Shown here: piece by piece, positions 10,430 to 21,800 of the stretch | Position numbering within the stretch: position 1 is the stretch's first letter | Layout: each line of letters begins with the position of its first letter | From: Corythucha ciliata | Lineage: Eukaryota; Arthropoda; Insecta; Hemiptera; Tingidae | NCBI GenBank assembly: GCA_038030265.1 | Contig: CM075939.1 | Span: 26,207,253-26,271,252 of the forward strand | Direction: 5' to 3' | Length of the DNA: 64,000 bases | Position numbers and translations under genes: made by a program | Notes under the pieces: generated by a model | What the model saw: the letters and a program-made list of their open reading frames with translations, nothing else | Database searches by the model: none | What the model was told of the DNA's origin: nothing

Positions 10430-11103
10430 TTATTTCTTTCCTTTGGGCTTACTGCTTCCACTCAATTTCGCCGACTTGGTAGCTACGACCGGTGTCGTTG
10501 TGTCTTCCTTGGGTGCTAGAACGCTGATGTGCTTGTTAAAGAGTTGAATCATTTCGAGCACGGTGAGATTGGCGGATTTGAAAACGACTTCCTGACCATT
10601 TTCTGTAGTGAAAAAAAAAAAAAAAAATTATGATACTATGGTTCGTTCAAGTGAAATGGGAATGGAGAGGGGGGGGGGGTACCTAGGAAAAATGAGATCG
10701 AAGGGTCAGACCGATCGCACAAAACTTCGGTTTTAACTTTGCAATTCAAATTTGTCGACAGAACGTCCTTAGTAGAGAAATGGAACATAAAATACCTGGA
10801 AAAATAGTGTTATTTTAATGTTACAGAAAGATGTCAGCTCCATATCAAGAGATGCCCCTAATACATCGGGGAGACAGCGCCTCCTCCGTCATAGGCAAAC
10901 CCTTCACATCTTCGCCAGGTGAGTGATTGGAAACGGTATTTTTAGACAGTTTTTTACCTCGTCTGCTCGACTTTTTGGTGAAACGGGTCAAATTTGAAGT
11001 GAACCCTTTTGACGGGTTTCAAATTGACGAGCTTTAAATGTTTCGCGATGGCTGCTGTCAACCCTCCGCTCCTTCCGATGGTCCCTGTAAATGGCACGGA
11101 CAT
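10430..11103 (-). CDS. MRPL53: Mitochondrial ribosomal protein bL/mL53 (MRPL53)
   Basis: This gene has three coding exons: 11103-10958, 10795-10683 and 10602-10430, joined by GT-AG introns in consistent phases, giving 143 residues. The N-terminal part contains LKPVKRVHFKFDPFHQKVEQ, matching the LRPVKQV...F-x-PF-x-x-x-VESTR opening of MRPL53. The middle exon has STNLNC followed by acidic and polar residues, and the last exon has NLTVLEMIQLF like the LTALEML motif of the family. The tail is lysine-rich. The product is a metazoan component of the large mitoribosomal subunit. The ATG at 11103 is the first in frame. A long A/T homopolymer sits in intron 2. A small membrane protein ORF follows directly downstream. 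Confidence 0.88.
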
Positions 11104-12709
11104 CACTTCACTATTATGTTTCTGTTCCAATGTTTTCTAAATCAAAATCTTCCATAAAAAATAGTCGTTTATTAGTACTTGAAAGGCTCAGAGGTTCTTT
11201 ATATGTGTAACCTACGTTCCTTTCAACTCCCCTCCCTACTTAAAATGTGTTTTTTTTTCTTCTTCTGGATTTTATCGATCTTCCTTGCTTCGAGTTGGGG
11301 CTAACTCGGGCAGGGTGCGCTGGCTGGAGGGATAGTTCAAAAATTGATCATGTCAAGTGGGGCTTTTGCGAAAATTTCGTCATTCTTATAACGGTTCAAT
11401 CCAGAGACTCGACTTTGACTTTATTAGTGGGAAATGAGCCGAAAATTCGCTGGGAAAAGTTTAAAAAAGTTACCCGCCACACCATCGTCAATCCGTTCAA
11501 GGTGACTCGTTCACCCTTCTCCTCCAACCCAGTTTACCCATCGTCGTCGTCCGCCATCTTCGGAGCTTCTCCTTTATTTTAACCTCGCATCAACTCTCCC
11601 CTCCACTGATCTCATACCATTGAATTTCAGTCTTGCCCTGTCCTCCCACCCTGCGGAAGGCACGGCTCCGCGTTTTTCCCTCCCGTTCAGTTTAGCTCCC
11701 CCAAGTCTCTCGTTTTGAGTTTCTTCCTATTTTTTTTTTTGAATTTTGGTTTTTATTTGTGCGTGTCCCAGGGTATTGTGTTGCCAAAAAAAACAATAGT
11801 GCGTTTTCCTTCCCTTTGCCGGGGTTTTCTCTCCCTAGTGCGAGGTTTAGTCCACACGCTCAAGGATGTATCCCGTCGGCCAGCGTAAGTAGAAAGAACA
11901 AACTTATGATTGCCCAACAGAAGGGAGGGGGGGGGGTCGCACTTAAATTTTGTCATCGACTAATGAAATCAAGCCCTTGATGCTGTTTCATCGAAACAAT
12001 TCCAATTTGTTCTATAGATTAGATAAAATCCACTCATAAGCGATTGGTCCTAACTTTCCAGATGAAAGGAACTTGTTAGAAAGGGCTTTGTGTTGGTTGG
12101 TCGAGGTGAATGACCTCATTCTTGATTAAAAGGACTCGTCAATTTTGTCACTGCCTTTCCCGTGTAACAAATTGTTTTTCCCTTTCTAAATTGTCTTCGT
12201 ACTAAACAGCTTTGTGACCTAATTTTCATAGGTCCATTGGAGTCAATCTATTAGGCTAAGAATAGTCAAAGGTTTTGTAGGAAATGGTTTAAGTGGTTGG
12301 TCACACGTGTCGAGCCTTTCTTTATCACGGAAGGGCTTTTACGTGACTTATATCTGGTAATCTGACTAGTACTAAACATTTTACTGTTACCAGGAGTTTT
12401 TGATCGACGGTTTTACGCTTATCAATTTGAAAATGTGCGTTATGTTTGCCTAACCCACTTAGATACTGCGAGGCCATTAAATAATAGCTTATTACCCATT
12501 GATTGTGTTGTAGGGTTTTAAATTCTGTATAGTAACTTTCCCATTTGGTACTGTGAACTTGGCCGTAGAGTTGCCCAAACCTAGGCAACTGGACAATTGT
12601 TGTTCCTAATGCTGGGACTCCCCTCTTATACTAAGCAATAATTATTTAAAACAAGAGGGAGGGGCCAAGCACGTCTACTATGAACTTTTTCAGGAAATAC
12701 TTTCTAGTA
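11104..12709. other. Region upstream of MRPL53, no gene recognised
   Basis: The MRPL53 promoter should lie just above 11103. Open frames at 11247-11582 (plus, 111 codons) and 12325-12588 (minus, 87 codons) have no recognisable motifs. A G homopolymer is present near 11926-11935. Confidence 0.4.
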
Positions 12710-12830
12710 CCGTTTGCCATTTGCATAAAATTTCGCTCTGGAGCAGAGCATTTCCACCCGTCTTTGAATTATATCACATGGTAACGGAGAAAACGGGTAG
12801 AAATGCTCGACTCCGAATAGAAAACGCTAT
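12710..12830. mobile_element. Foldback MITE
   Basis: The left end (CGTTTGCCATTTGCATAAA, then GCTCTGGAGCAGAGCATTTC) pairs with the right end (GAAATGCTCGACTCCGAATA, then AAAACGCT). It is related to the elements at 5941-6136 and the debris near 13850-13920. Confidence 0.5.
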
Positions 12831-13532
12831 AAGAGTCGTACATTCCCCCCCCCCTTACCACACAAAGTTTTGAATTTGTAGGAAGACTATTGCCTTGCAT
12901 TCATCCGCTTTGGTTTCACGGGTCAGACGAGTTGATGGCCCACCACTTCTCCTATTGTGACCACATCCCCGTCCACCTGTCTCCCAAAGAAAGGGCTCTT
13001 CATGGTGGCGTGGGTGTAATTACCCCTCTCCCCCTTACAGTATGTCCCCGTCAAGGTGGACAGCGATTTTCGATGCCATGTTAGTATACCTTACATCCTC
13101 TTTCATCAGCATACCAATTACTAACCAGACAGGGGGATTCTTGAGAAGAAAGTACCCTGGAGTCGAGCCTTTCAGCCTCATCACTTGCTAAAACTCTGCA
13201 CTGTTGAAGAGCCCCCAGGGAACCCTCCCGATAGAAAAGCAAGTGCTGGAAAGGTGCGTTCCCCATGATATGATAATGTCAACAGCAACCCCTCCGCCCC
13301 CCTCACAACTCATAAACAGGGTTGCCATTGCCATAGACCGGGATAACTTGGAAAAGTCAGGGGAAAAAGAATGTACAGCTTCTTTATCGTAGACTTCCTC
13401 GTTTGGTGGTTAAACGTCGAAAAAATTGAGCTAATTCGAGCTCTTCTGACAATTAGTCTTCTACTCGTCATCAGTGTCGACGGTCTCTTTCGTTCCTGAT
13501 TTTTTGAGTTGTACCATGGGGCCTGTTCTGTA

Positions 13533-13849
13533 AGATTTCAGGGTTAAAGCATGCATAAATCTGTAGCCGTAGGAGCCTACATCGTCTGTCTTCCCTCGTT
13601 GAGGTTCGTCAAAAACGGACCGGTTTCGGCTGCTCGCCATCTTCAGCATTTGGTTTCCCAACTTGGTGGGTGACCTTGGTTGGGAAACCAAATGCTGAAG
13701 ATGGCGAGCAGCCGAAACCGGTCCGTTTTTGACGTACCTCAACGAAGGAAGACATACGACGTAGGCCCCTACGGCTACAGATTTATGCATGCTTTATCCA
13801 CAAATCTCGTAGTTTAAGCGATTCTACTAACAATTTAGATTTCAGGGTT
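13533..13849. mobile_element. Near-perfect hairpin element with 13-bp flanking repeats
   Basis: Arms of about 117-120 bp (13545-13661 and 13679-13796) are almost perfectly complementary, with a loop of about 17 bp. They include CGGACCGGTTTCGGCTGCTC and its inverse. The direct repeat AGATTTCAGGGTT lies at 13533-13545 and again at 13837-13849, so about 40 bp of extra sequence lies between the right arm and the right repeat. Transcription would give a long dsRNA hairpin. The 109-codon minus frame (13461-13790) is largely the hairpin read through. Confidence 0.65.
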
Positions 13850-13940
13850 CCTAGGAATATCCTTTTCCAACCGTCCGCCCCAAATTAAATCACATGTTGA
13901 TGGCGAGGACGGGTGGAAACAAACAGTGATAGTGACATTA

Positions 13941-14090
13941 AGGCCCGATTTCACCAACTTCTTAAACCAAGATCAACAACTAATCACGATTACAATGTAA
14001 ACACTTGTATCAAAATTCATATGGGTCGCTATTGGCAACTAATCACGATCAACTTTAAACGAGATCAATTTTGTTGGTGAAAATGGGCCC
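13941..14090. mobile_element. MITE with ~50-bp inverted repeats
   Basis: The left end GGCCCGATTTCACCAACTTC and onward to ACTAATCACGAT is complementary to the right end (ACTAATCACGATCAACTTTA to GTTGGTGAAAATGGGCCC). The element is about 150 bp and non-coding. Confidence 0.6.
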
Positions 14091-14603
14091 AAAAAGTTGT
14101 AGAACAGGCCCTCTGTATTCTTCCAAACGTGCGATGTAAGTCACTACTAAGTCGTGTTGGGCATTGGTCAAAATCTATTCCGGTCAATTGACTAGAATTT
14201 GACTCGTAAAAATTTACTCCTGCCAACTCATGAGAAACACCCCCAGCTGCGGTGCCACCTTTGCCGTGCGTAGGCCGTGGCAGTGCCTATTGCTACCTTG
14301 AAACCGGACATACCAGCTCATTTAAACTGCAAATTCGTTCCTTTCACAGTGGACATTGCTAGGGTCGCCATCACCAACCGTCCCGGGACGCATTTTGTCC
14401 CGGACTCGGAGCGTTATAATTCCTTGGAAGCAGACCAAATAATTTGATTCGAAGACTCAGTTGACCATTCTCAAGATCGAAATGCACGCCTCCAGTCTAT
14501 TGCTCTGTTCGTGATGAAATAAGGTTCGTTCGTGTCGTCCGGAGCTGCACTAACAGCACTGAAAGTACTAACCTTTTCTCATTTTTCCCCTGTTATTCCA
14601 CAT

Positions 14604-14665
14604 GATAACCCGCGAGGTTACAAAATCTCGTGCTGATAACCCGCGTGGTTACAAAATCTCGTGCT
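14604..14665. repeat. Two tandem copies of a 31-bp unit
   Basis: The unit GATAACCCGCGAGGTTACAA...TCTCGTGCT is repeated once with a single change (GAGG to GTGG). The copies are adjacent, so the duplication looks recent. Confidence 0.8.
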
Positions 14666-14738
14666 GCTCGGAGTAGTCCGGGTCTGACGAACGGTCAAAT
14701 TCCAGCTAATGAGAGATTTTAGATTCGATAGCTACACT

Positions 14739-14982
14739 ATAGTCGGATCGGTGAAAGAATGTGCATGAAATTACCCTCTCTCTTTTCCCGAAACCCACAT
14801 GACTTACCGCTACCACGCCATCACATGAGAGGAGCCTCTCCTTTTTTATCGGTAAAACTCTCTGTTATTGGTTGCAGTTGTTTGATAAAAGTGGAGAAGT
14901 AGAGAACCACGTTAAGAGTGGGAAAAATCGGGCTTATGGCCTCCCACCACTCATGCACATTCTTTCGCTGATCCGAGTATAT
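14739..14982. mobile_element. MITE with ~29-bp terminal inverted repeats
   Basis: TCGGATCGGTGAAAGAATGT at the left matches the inverse of the right end (ACATTCTTTCGCTGATCCGA), extending through GCATGA. The interior is pyrimidine-rich and non-coding. Confidence 0.6.
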
Positions 14983-15083
14983 TATAGAAAACCATGTGAT
15001 TTCATTGACTTATTCTGAAAAATTGAATGAAACCAGATGTCTTCAAGAGTGTAGCACTCGCGAAACAATGGAACGGACCTAGT

Positions 15084-15367
15084 CAAGGTGACTAAACTTT
15101 CTATAGGTGCCGCAGATCTTCGGCCATTACTGTCCTTCACCTACGTCATGAGCAGTCCCAACCGCCTTTGCGCTTGACCCAGTACATTATTAATTGTTAT
15201 TGGACTGTGATTTTTTAGCATTCATATGCTTCAATTTCAAAATTAACTTGCTCTGCTGCTCTAGGGTAAGCAATCGGGAGTAAAGGACTGCTGGTGACGT
15301 CAGTCCCCACCCCTGCAGCCTGATGGACAGAAATCTGCGGCACCTATAGAAGAGTTCAGTCACCTTG
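15084..15367 (+). mobile_element. hAT-like MITE, copy 1, 8-bp duplication
   Basis: The 284-bp element begins CAAGGTGACTAAACTTTCTA and ends with its inverse. The terminal inverted repeats are about 34 bp and include AGGTGCCGCAGAT. It is flanked by the exact 8-bp repeat GACCTAGT (15076-15083 and 15368-15375). A second copy in the opposite orientation lies at 62530-62818 with a different 8-bp duplication. An 8-bp duplication suits hAT but also some P or Merlin elements, so the superfamily is provisional. Confidence 0.8.
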
Positions 15368-15380
15368 GACCTAGTGTAGC

Positions 15381-15627
15381 TAAGGCACTATAAAACCCGA
15401 GTACTGCAACACGAAAATCGGCGCCATACTTGGTCCCTCATATGATTATAATTGTCACCTGATATCATTGACAAGTAGGATATTTTTTTTTATTTCGACC
15501 GCATTCCGCGTTTGTTTGCTGCTACGATGACAATTTTTTCATTCATGATATTGTGTTTACCCTAACGACTGAGGGACCAAATATGGCGCTGAAATCCGTG
15601 TTGCAGTACCTGTGTTTTAAAGGTTCT
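15381..15627. mobile_element. MITE with 9-10-bp target duplication
   Basis: The element is about 247 bp. Its inverted repeats are best conserved at ACTGCAACACG plus CGGCGCCATACTTGGTCCCT on the left and the inverse on the right, while the outer ten bases are weaker. The direct repeat CTAGTGTAGC flanks it at 15371-15380 and 15628-15637. Duplications of 9-10 bp suggest a Mutator-like or Merlin origin. It abuts the target duplication of the hAT-like MITE to its left. Confidence 0.65.
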
Positions 15628-15877
15628 CTAGTGTAGCACTTGCGACACAATGGAACGGATCTTTTGCAACCAGTCCCGTAAACGCTTTAGTTAATTTTTG
15701 TGTACGCGTTGCTAGGGTTGTAAACATTTCGTTGGTTGCATGAAATGTGAATAGCGTTAACGTTGGCGTTAGCGGAGCTGTTTGCAAAATCTCTCTAATT
15801 ATATAGAATAATCATATATACTTATTAAAGTGTTACTATTATTATTTTCTGCTAGAAAGTGAGATCTGTGAAATAAA

Positions 15878-16640
15878 GTTTTGAAAGAACCAAATACGTG
15901 AAACTTGGGGTTTGACAGAGCCAAATCCTGCGTGAAAGGTAATCCGTGAAATCGGGTTTCGAAGAAGAATATTTCACGACATTTGAATTTTAAAATTTGG
16001 TATGAAGCATTCCAAAATTCAAAATCACGAAGTCTTTACTTCGAGAACTAATACAACCTTGTTTGCAGTTTTTTATTTTCAATGCATTTCGGGCACAAAA
16101 CACTAGCCCCTCTTCAGCACCGTGAACTGCTCAAACAACAACCCATTAATTTGGGTTTTGAACTTTTGAGTGTGCCAAGTTTGTTTCCGAATGAGCTAGA
16201 ATCGTTACATTTGGTTTTGGAAGTGGAACTCGCGAATATCGTATTTCTGAGACTCAAACCTGTTTGTTGAAGGATTTACTCTCGTACAATTTTGTTTTTG
16301 TATGAGGAAAAATCCGATTTTCGCGATTTTTGTAATTGAAACGTCCTCTTCGATATTGGATGCTGCGATAGCTAAATGAACGAAATTTGGTATGGAAGAG
16401 CCCAACTCGCGATATTTGGATTTGAATAGATTCAAACCGCGGAATTTAGTTTTTGTAGACAACCAAATTCCGTGAAATTTGGTTTTTGAAAGAGTCAGAC
16501 CCACAAAATTGGGTGTAATCGATAGAGCCCATGAAAAATTTTAATTTGTTTTTTCTTAGGACCAACCCCTACGAAATGGTTTTTTTGAAAGAGCCAACCC
16601 CCGAAATTCGGTTTTTAAAAGACTCAGTACTTTGAAATTG
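15878..16640 (+). repeat. Degenerate ~30-bp array, family C
   Basis: Imperfect units close to CCGTGAAATTTGGTTTTTGA followed by AAGAGCCAAAC recur at about 30-bp spacing. Identity between units is low, so the array is old. The same family appears at 29860-30860, 48420-48800 and at the right edge of the window (from about 63945). Open frames inside (for example minus 16205-16504) only translate the repeat. Confidence 0.65.
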
Positions 16641-16646
16641 CTTTTT

Positions 16647-16738
16647 TTAAGGGGGCATACAAGTACTACCCCTCGCCCACTATCCCCTCACCGTTTTACG
16701 CGCCAAGTACTTGGAATATTTTATCTTTTATGGTCTAA
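16647..16738. mobile_element. Half copy of TTAA-type MITE (family 2)
   Basis: TTAAGGGGGCATACAAGTAC and the following 70 bases match the left arm of the element at 38131-38496. Only one end is present here, so this is a truncated copy. The leading TTAA is the likely target site. Confidence 0.6.
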
Positions 16739-16869
16739 AGACAATTTTCACTCCAAAAGATTGCCTTTTACATGAGTGTGTGGGGGGAGCTCCGAGCGAT
16801 ACAAGCCGCTGGAACCGCTCACGTTGTGCCGGTGCGATGTACACGACTAATGAGTAGGGCATGAGCCCC

Positions 16870-16998
16870 TGAAGCCCTGTATACATGGAGACAGAAAGGT
16901 CATAACAGAAATCATAACATCTTGAAGCAAGATATTTTATGCCATTTCTATCAAGCCCCTTGTGTTCACACGAGGACATTTATGTCATGACATGGTAG
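16870..16998. mobile_element. Short MITE related to the 1.8-4.0 kb element
   Basis: The left part (GTATACATGGAGACAGAAAG) is inversely repeated at the right (CACACGAGGACATTTATGTC), and the right end matches the termini at 1803-1836 and 3935-3968 (GACATTTATGTCATG). It is non-coding. Confidence 0.5.
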
Positions 16999-16999
16999 C

Positions 17000-18525
17000 C
17001 TGTTGGTAACCTCTGATTCAGTGAATGAATCGAATGAATTGTCTCATTGCTTTCTAGCTCTTGTGTTTATAGGAGTTCACTTTGTTTTTCTCCGTTTTCA
17101 TTCCTTTGTGTATCAAAACCCTTTTAATTTTAACTTTTCAGAACGAAATCCCTATGACCATTTTCTTTCGTTCGGAATTGAAGTGCAGACCTTTTTTTTT
17201 TAAATTGTCCGTTCCTCCTGTGGTCCAAAGTTCAATAGTTTTGGTGGCACAGTTTGCTAAAATCGTGTTTTTTTACAAAGACAATTCATCATTCCAATTT
17301 ATTTGGTGGTGTTGAAAGCGGTAGCTGGCATCACGGTAGCTAGTTTTGCTCTTCACGCAATGAAGACTGACTGAGTTGATCGATGCAAAGCCGACTTTAC
17401 GTAGTCAGTCAACAAGGTCCCAAGTAAAGCCAATTTAGCGCTCTAACAAGTGATGCTTTTTTCCGTCAATCAGTTTATCGACGAAAAAAATGACAATTTA
17501 TTGCTCATAGTACGCTTCAGGGGCTGAATTGTTGACTTTTAAGGCAAAAACCCAGGTCCTATGGTCAAATCCCCCGTTTTGTGAAGTTGTCGGCTTTTGT
17601 CTCTAAAAAAGTGCGGAGGGTCGAACGATTCCAGTCTCGAGCAGTCTTGTCGTTGTCATATTCGGATTCTATCCAGCAACGTTTCAATTGCTGAGCGGGG
17701 TATAGATGAGTCGTCAGTTGCATAGCTGAGCGTTCGGTTTCGTTAGCCAGAGATTGGATCTGACTTTGCAGCTTCCAACAGTCAGTTTCTGGGACAAAAT
17801 GTTTTCACGCCGAGTTGTAAGTTTTGTTTGTAGAGTGGGTGGGCAATTTAGTCTGACAACTCGACGGTTGGGAGAAATCGTCAGTCTGGACGGGTTGGCA
17901 GTTTCTGCGAGTGACGAGCAAAAGGCAATTTATTGAAGGATAGGTCTTCGAAAAGTCTTATGTCTTCGACTAAACACCCCCTGCCCCCTAACAGATTCAC
18001 GAAAAGCCCTGTTTTTGGTTTAATTTGTACATAAAATAACTTTATGTTTATAATGTTACTTGCATAGTGCATGCGTAACACTCCCCCCACCTCACTGCTG
18101 CACTTGACTTACTTCACGTTTCCTTCTGCATTGTCTTCCGTCAACCCTGTTTCTTTCGTTCTCTTCCCTCTTGTCATAAAAATAATTTTTAGTTGCACTA
18201 ATAGGCCCCTCCCCCCTGTTTTTATGTTTTGTTTTTTTATGTTGAGATGAAACCCATATTGTGTGTTATTGTTGCTAAACAGAAAGTGGCTGGTCCTCAA
18301 GTGGGGGTAAAAGCTCCATTTCGCTAACACAGGAATCGCAAGAGCTTGGTATGTTTGAATTTATAATGGGAGAGACACAAAACAAAATATGGAAATGTGG
18401 GTGGTTAAAGCAGTTTAGAGTTAGAGTTTTGAGTAGGGAGAGTGTTAGTTAATGGAAATTGAGAGGAACAAAAGTCAGAGAACAACATTGTATTTGGCTT
18501 GTTCGGACTCATGCCTTTTTTGCAT

Positions 18526-18563
<38 letters not shown>

Positions 18564-18831
18564 CGTTTTAATAACCTTGTGTCCTTTTTACGTACTTTTC
18601 TTGCATGTTTTTCCCAACTACTGCTCACTTGCGCCTATTAATCAAAACTCCGTTTTAATAAGTTGCATGGTCCTGGTAGGGCGTAATAAGTAATAAATTC
18701 GCCGTTCTTGAGCAGTAAGGGCTGATTAGTGGCTTTTGGTGTTCCCTTTTTATCTTGTCGACATTTTTACTTCTCGCTGTCTTGACGAAAGCGAACAAAA
18801 AAAAGTAAATGGTGTTTCTCTTGGAATACAG
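17000..18831. other. Upstream of first recognised Ago1 exon
   Basis: The promoter and first exon(s) of Ago1 probably lie here or further left, but I could not identify them. A run of about 35 T residues is present at 18527-18563 and produces artificial poly-phenylalanine frames. No other gene is supported. Confidence 0.4.
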
Positions 18832-21800
18832 CGCCTCCAGTGGGTCCACCTGGTACAGGCCAAGCCGCTGGAGCCCCGCCTCAAGGAGCGGTGGCCGTTC
18901 CACCTGGAGCTATCGCTCTTTTGCCTGCACAACCACCACATCAGCCTCCAGATCTTCCAAGTTAGAAATACAACTTTTCTTGGCGTCTTTATGGACAGGA
19001 TGTTAACCCCTCTCTCGTGCCTTCTTTTTGCAGTGTTCACATGCCCTCGACGTCCAAATTTGGGCCGAGAAGGGCGGCCAATCCTTCTGCGGGCGAATCA
19101 TTTTCAAATAACAATGCCGCGCGGCTTCGTACATCACTACGAGATATCGATACAGCCGGACAAGTGCCCACGGAAGGTCAACAGGGAAATTATAGAAACG
19201 ATGGTTCACGCTTATTCGAAAATATTTGGAAACTTGAAACCAGTGTTCGACGGTCGATCGAATTTATACACGCGGGATCCTCTTCCAATTGGAAACGATC
19301 GACTCGAATTGGAGGTCGGTTTTTTAGTTTTAGCTTCTCGACCTCGTTTTTTTCAATTTGATAATTGCTTCAGGTGACACTTCCTGGGGAGGGAAAAGAC
19401 AGAGTGTTTAGAGTAGCGATTAAATGGATGGCCCAAGTGTCGCTGTTCGCGTTGGAAGAGGCACTAGAAGGACGCACAAGACAGATTCCATTCGACGCGA
19501 TAATGGTCAAGCATTTAGCGGTATTCGAACCATGATGTGCTCATTATTTTTTCCCGGTTTCCTGTAGGCTTTGGACGTGGTAATGCGACACTTGCCTTCC
19601 ATGACTTACACACCCGTTGGACGTTCGTTCTTCTCAACTCCGGAGGGCTATTACCACCCTTTGGGTGGTGGCCGAGAAGTTTGGTTTGGATTTCATCAAT
19701 CCGTTCGGCCATCCCAATGGAAAATGATGCTCAATATAGACGGTATTTCAGTTTTATGTTTGTTTTGATCTTTTTCACTCCAGTAAACAGATTGGCCTAA
19801 TTTCCTTCTCATTTTACAGTATCTGCTACCGCATTTTACAAAGCTCAACCTGTTATCGAATTCATGTGTGAAGTGCTCGATATTCGAGACATAAATGAGC
19901 AAAGAAAACCTTTAACGGACTCTCAAAGGGTTAAGTTCACGAAGGAAATTAAAGGACTGAAAATAGAAATCACACATTGCGGAACAATGAGAAGAAAATA
20001 CAGAGTTTGTAATGTAACAAGACGGCCCGCCCAAATGCAGTCGTAAGTGGAATGTTTAATAACCAAATGTCTAATAATCCAAATTTTGTTGAACGATCTA
20101 ACAAGTTAAAACGAATTTTAGATTCCCTCTACAACTAGAAAATGGGCAGACCGTTGAATGCACAGTGGCCAAATACTTTTTAGATAAGTACAAGATGAAA
20201 TTACGGTATCCTCATTTACCGTGCTTGCAAGTTGGTCAGGAGCATAAGCACACTTATCTTCCACTAGAGGTAGCCCCTTTACTAGCTCACCGCCAAACCG
20301 TTCTATTCAAAATTCACCCCCGTTTCCCGTCAGGTTTGTAATATCGTCGCCGGACAGCGATGTATCAAGAAACTGACGGACATGCAGACGTCAACAATGA
20401 TCAAAGCGACCGCTCGCTCGGCTCCGGACCGCGAGAGAGAGATCAACAATTTAGTCCGTCGAGCCGATTTTAACAACGACGCTTACGTCCAAGAGTTCGG
20501 TTTGGCCATTTCCAACAGTATGATGGAAGTTCGTGGTCGCGTTCTTCCTGCGCCGAAACTTCAGTACGGTGGACGAGCTCCCAATCTGCCCGGCCAATTA
20601 GTGAGTTCAATTAGCTTTTTTATTTCGACTTATTTTTATTTTCGAATAGGCTGATCTGTCAGAGGTAATGGCTCAGAGTCCTCCTAATCCCAATTTGAAA
20701 AATTACACGCTTAGTCACATCCTCCTGAATGAGGGCTATCCCACTCCTGAAATGTTTGATGCGAACGCTTTAAAACCTCGATGTACTGTTTTTTTGTTTT
20801 TTTTTAACGCGTTTTTGTCCATTTTAAGCTTATTTATTTGAAAGAACGATACTCGTCGTATTTATTTCGCAAATGAGACGCCTGAGCCATTGCTGCACAG
20901 CAGCTTAATTAGTTGGTACCGAACCTGATGACTAAACCGCTGATGAACTTCGCCTTTAAAGAAAGAACATATTTAAAAAAAAGACGAAGAATTAAATATT
21001 GCTTTTCAAGTTTCGCTAAAACAGGTTCGGCGTCTTTTAAGTCTGTTTTACTTGCGGCAGTAATGAGAAGAAAACTCAAGAGGATAAAGAAAAGAAAGAA
21101 AGAAAAGGCGGTAAAACAGGCTTTATACAATTTTGGTAATGTTTATGTGTCGGCTGGTGGTCAGGAGTACCAAGGGTTGCTTTCAACTAAACAGCAAGCG
21201 CTGCCCAATCAGGGCGTATGGGACATGAGAGGGAAACAGTTTTTCACCGGAGTCGAAATCCGCGTTTGGGCTATCGCGTGTTTCGCGCCGCAGCGAACCG
21301 TACGGGAGGACTCTCTCAGGTTTGTGTCGCACTGAAATATAGTCGATTTTTGATTTCGAAACTGGTCGTTCACCTTCCTTTCTGTTTTGCAGGAATTTCA
21401 CTCAGCAGCTTCAGAAAATTAGTAACGACGCTGGCATGCCCATTATTGGACAACCTTGTTTTTGTAAGTGTTCTGTTGGTTTTTACTTGCGATTGCGTCG
21501 CTAATCGATTCTATCGGAATTTTGTTTTGTCCAGGTAAATACGCTACGGGACCTGATCAAGTTGAGCCCATGTTCAGGTACCTCAAATCAACATTCCAGT
21601 CCTTGCAGCTCGTTGTCGTTGTTCTTCCCGGCAAAACTCCAGTTTACGGTAAAACCCAAGGAAGCAATCATTGATTCCCTTTGATTCTGTTCCTAACGCC
21701 AGTTTTTGTTTTCAGCCGAAGTTAAACGAGTCGGCGACACTGTTCTAGGCATGGCGACACAGTGCGTCCAGGCCAAAAACGTTAACAAAACCTCCCCACA

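Noticed and set aside
13461..13790. 109-codon minus-strand frame as a gene
   Set aside because: Most of it reads through the arms of a perfect hairpin, so its openness is explained by the inverted repeat.
16205..16504. 99-codon minus-strand frame
   Set aside because: It translates the degenerate ~30-bp family C repeat; the same holds for frames at 6917-7270, 30457-30828, 36204-36422 and 48485-48748.
18459..18693. Two overlapping frames with poly-phenylalanine
   Set aside because: They are products of a run of about 35 T residues and have no other protein character.
20913..21335. 140-codon frame as a separate gene
   Set aside because: Its second part is Ago1 exon 21165-21319 in the same frame; the lysine-rich first part is intron read-through.
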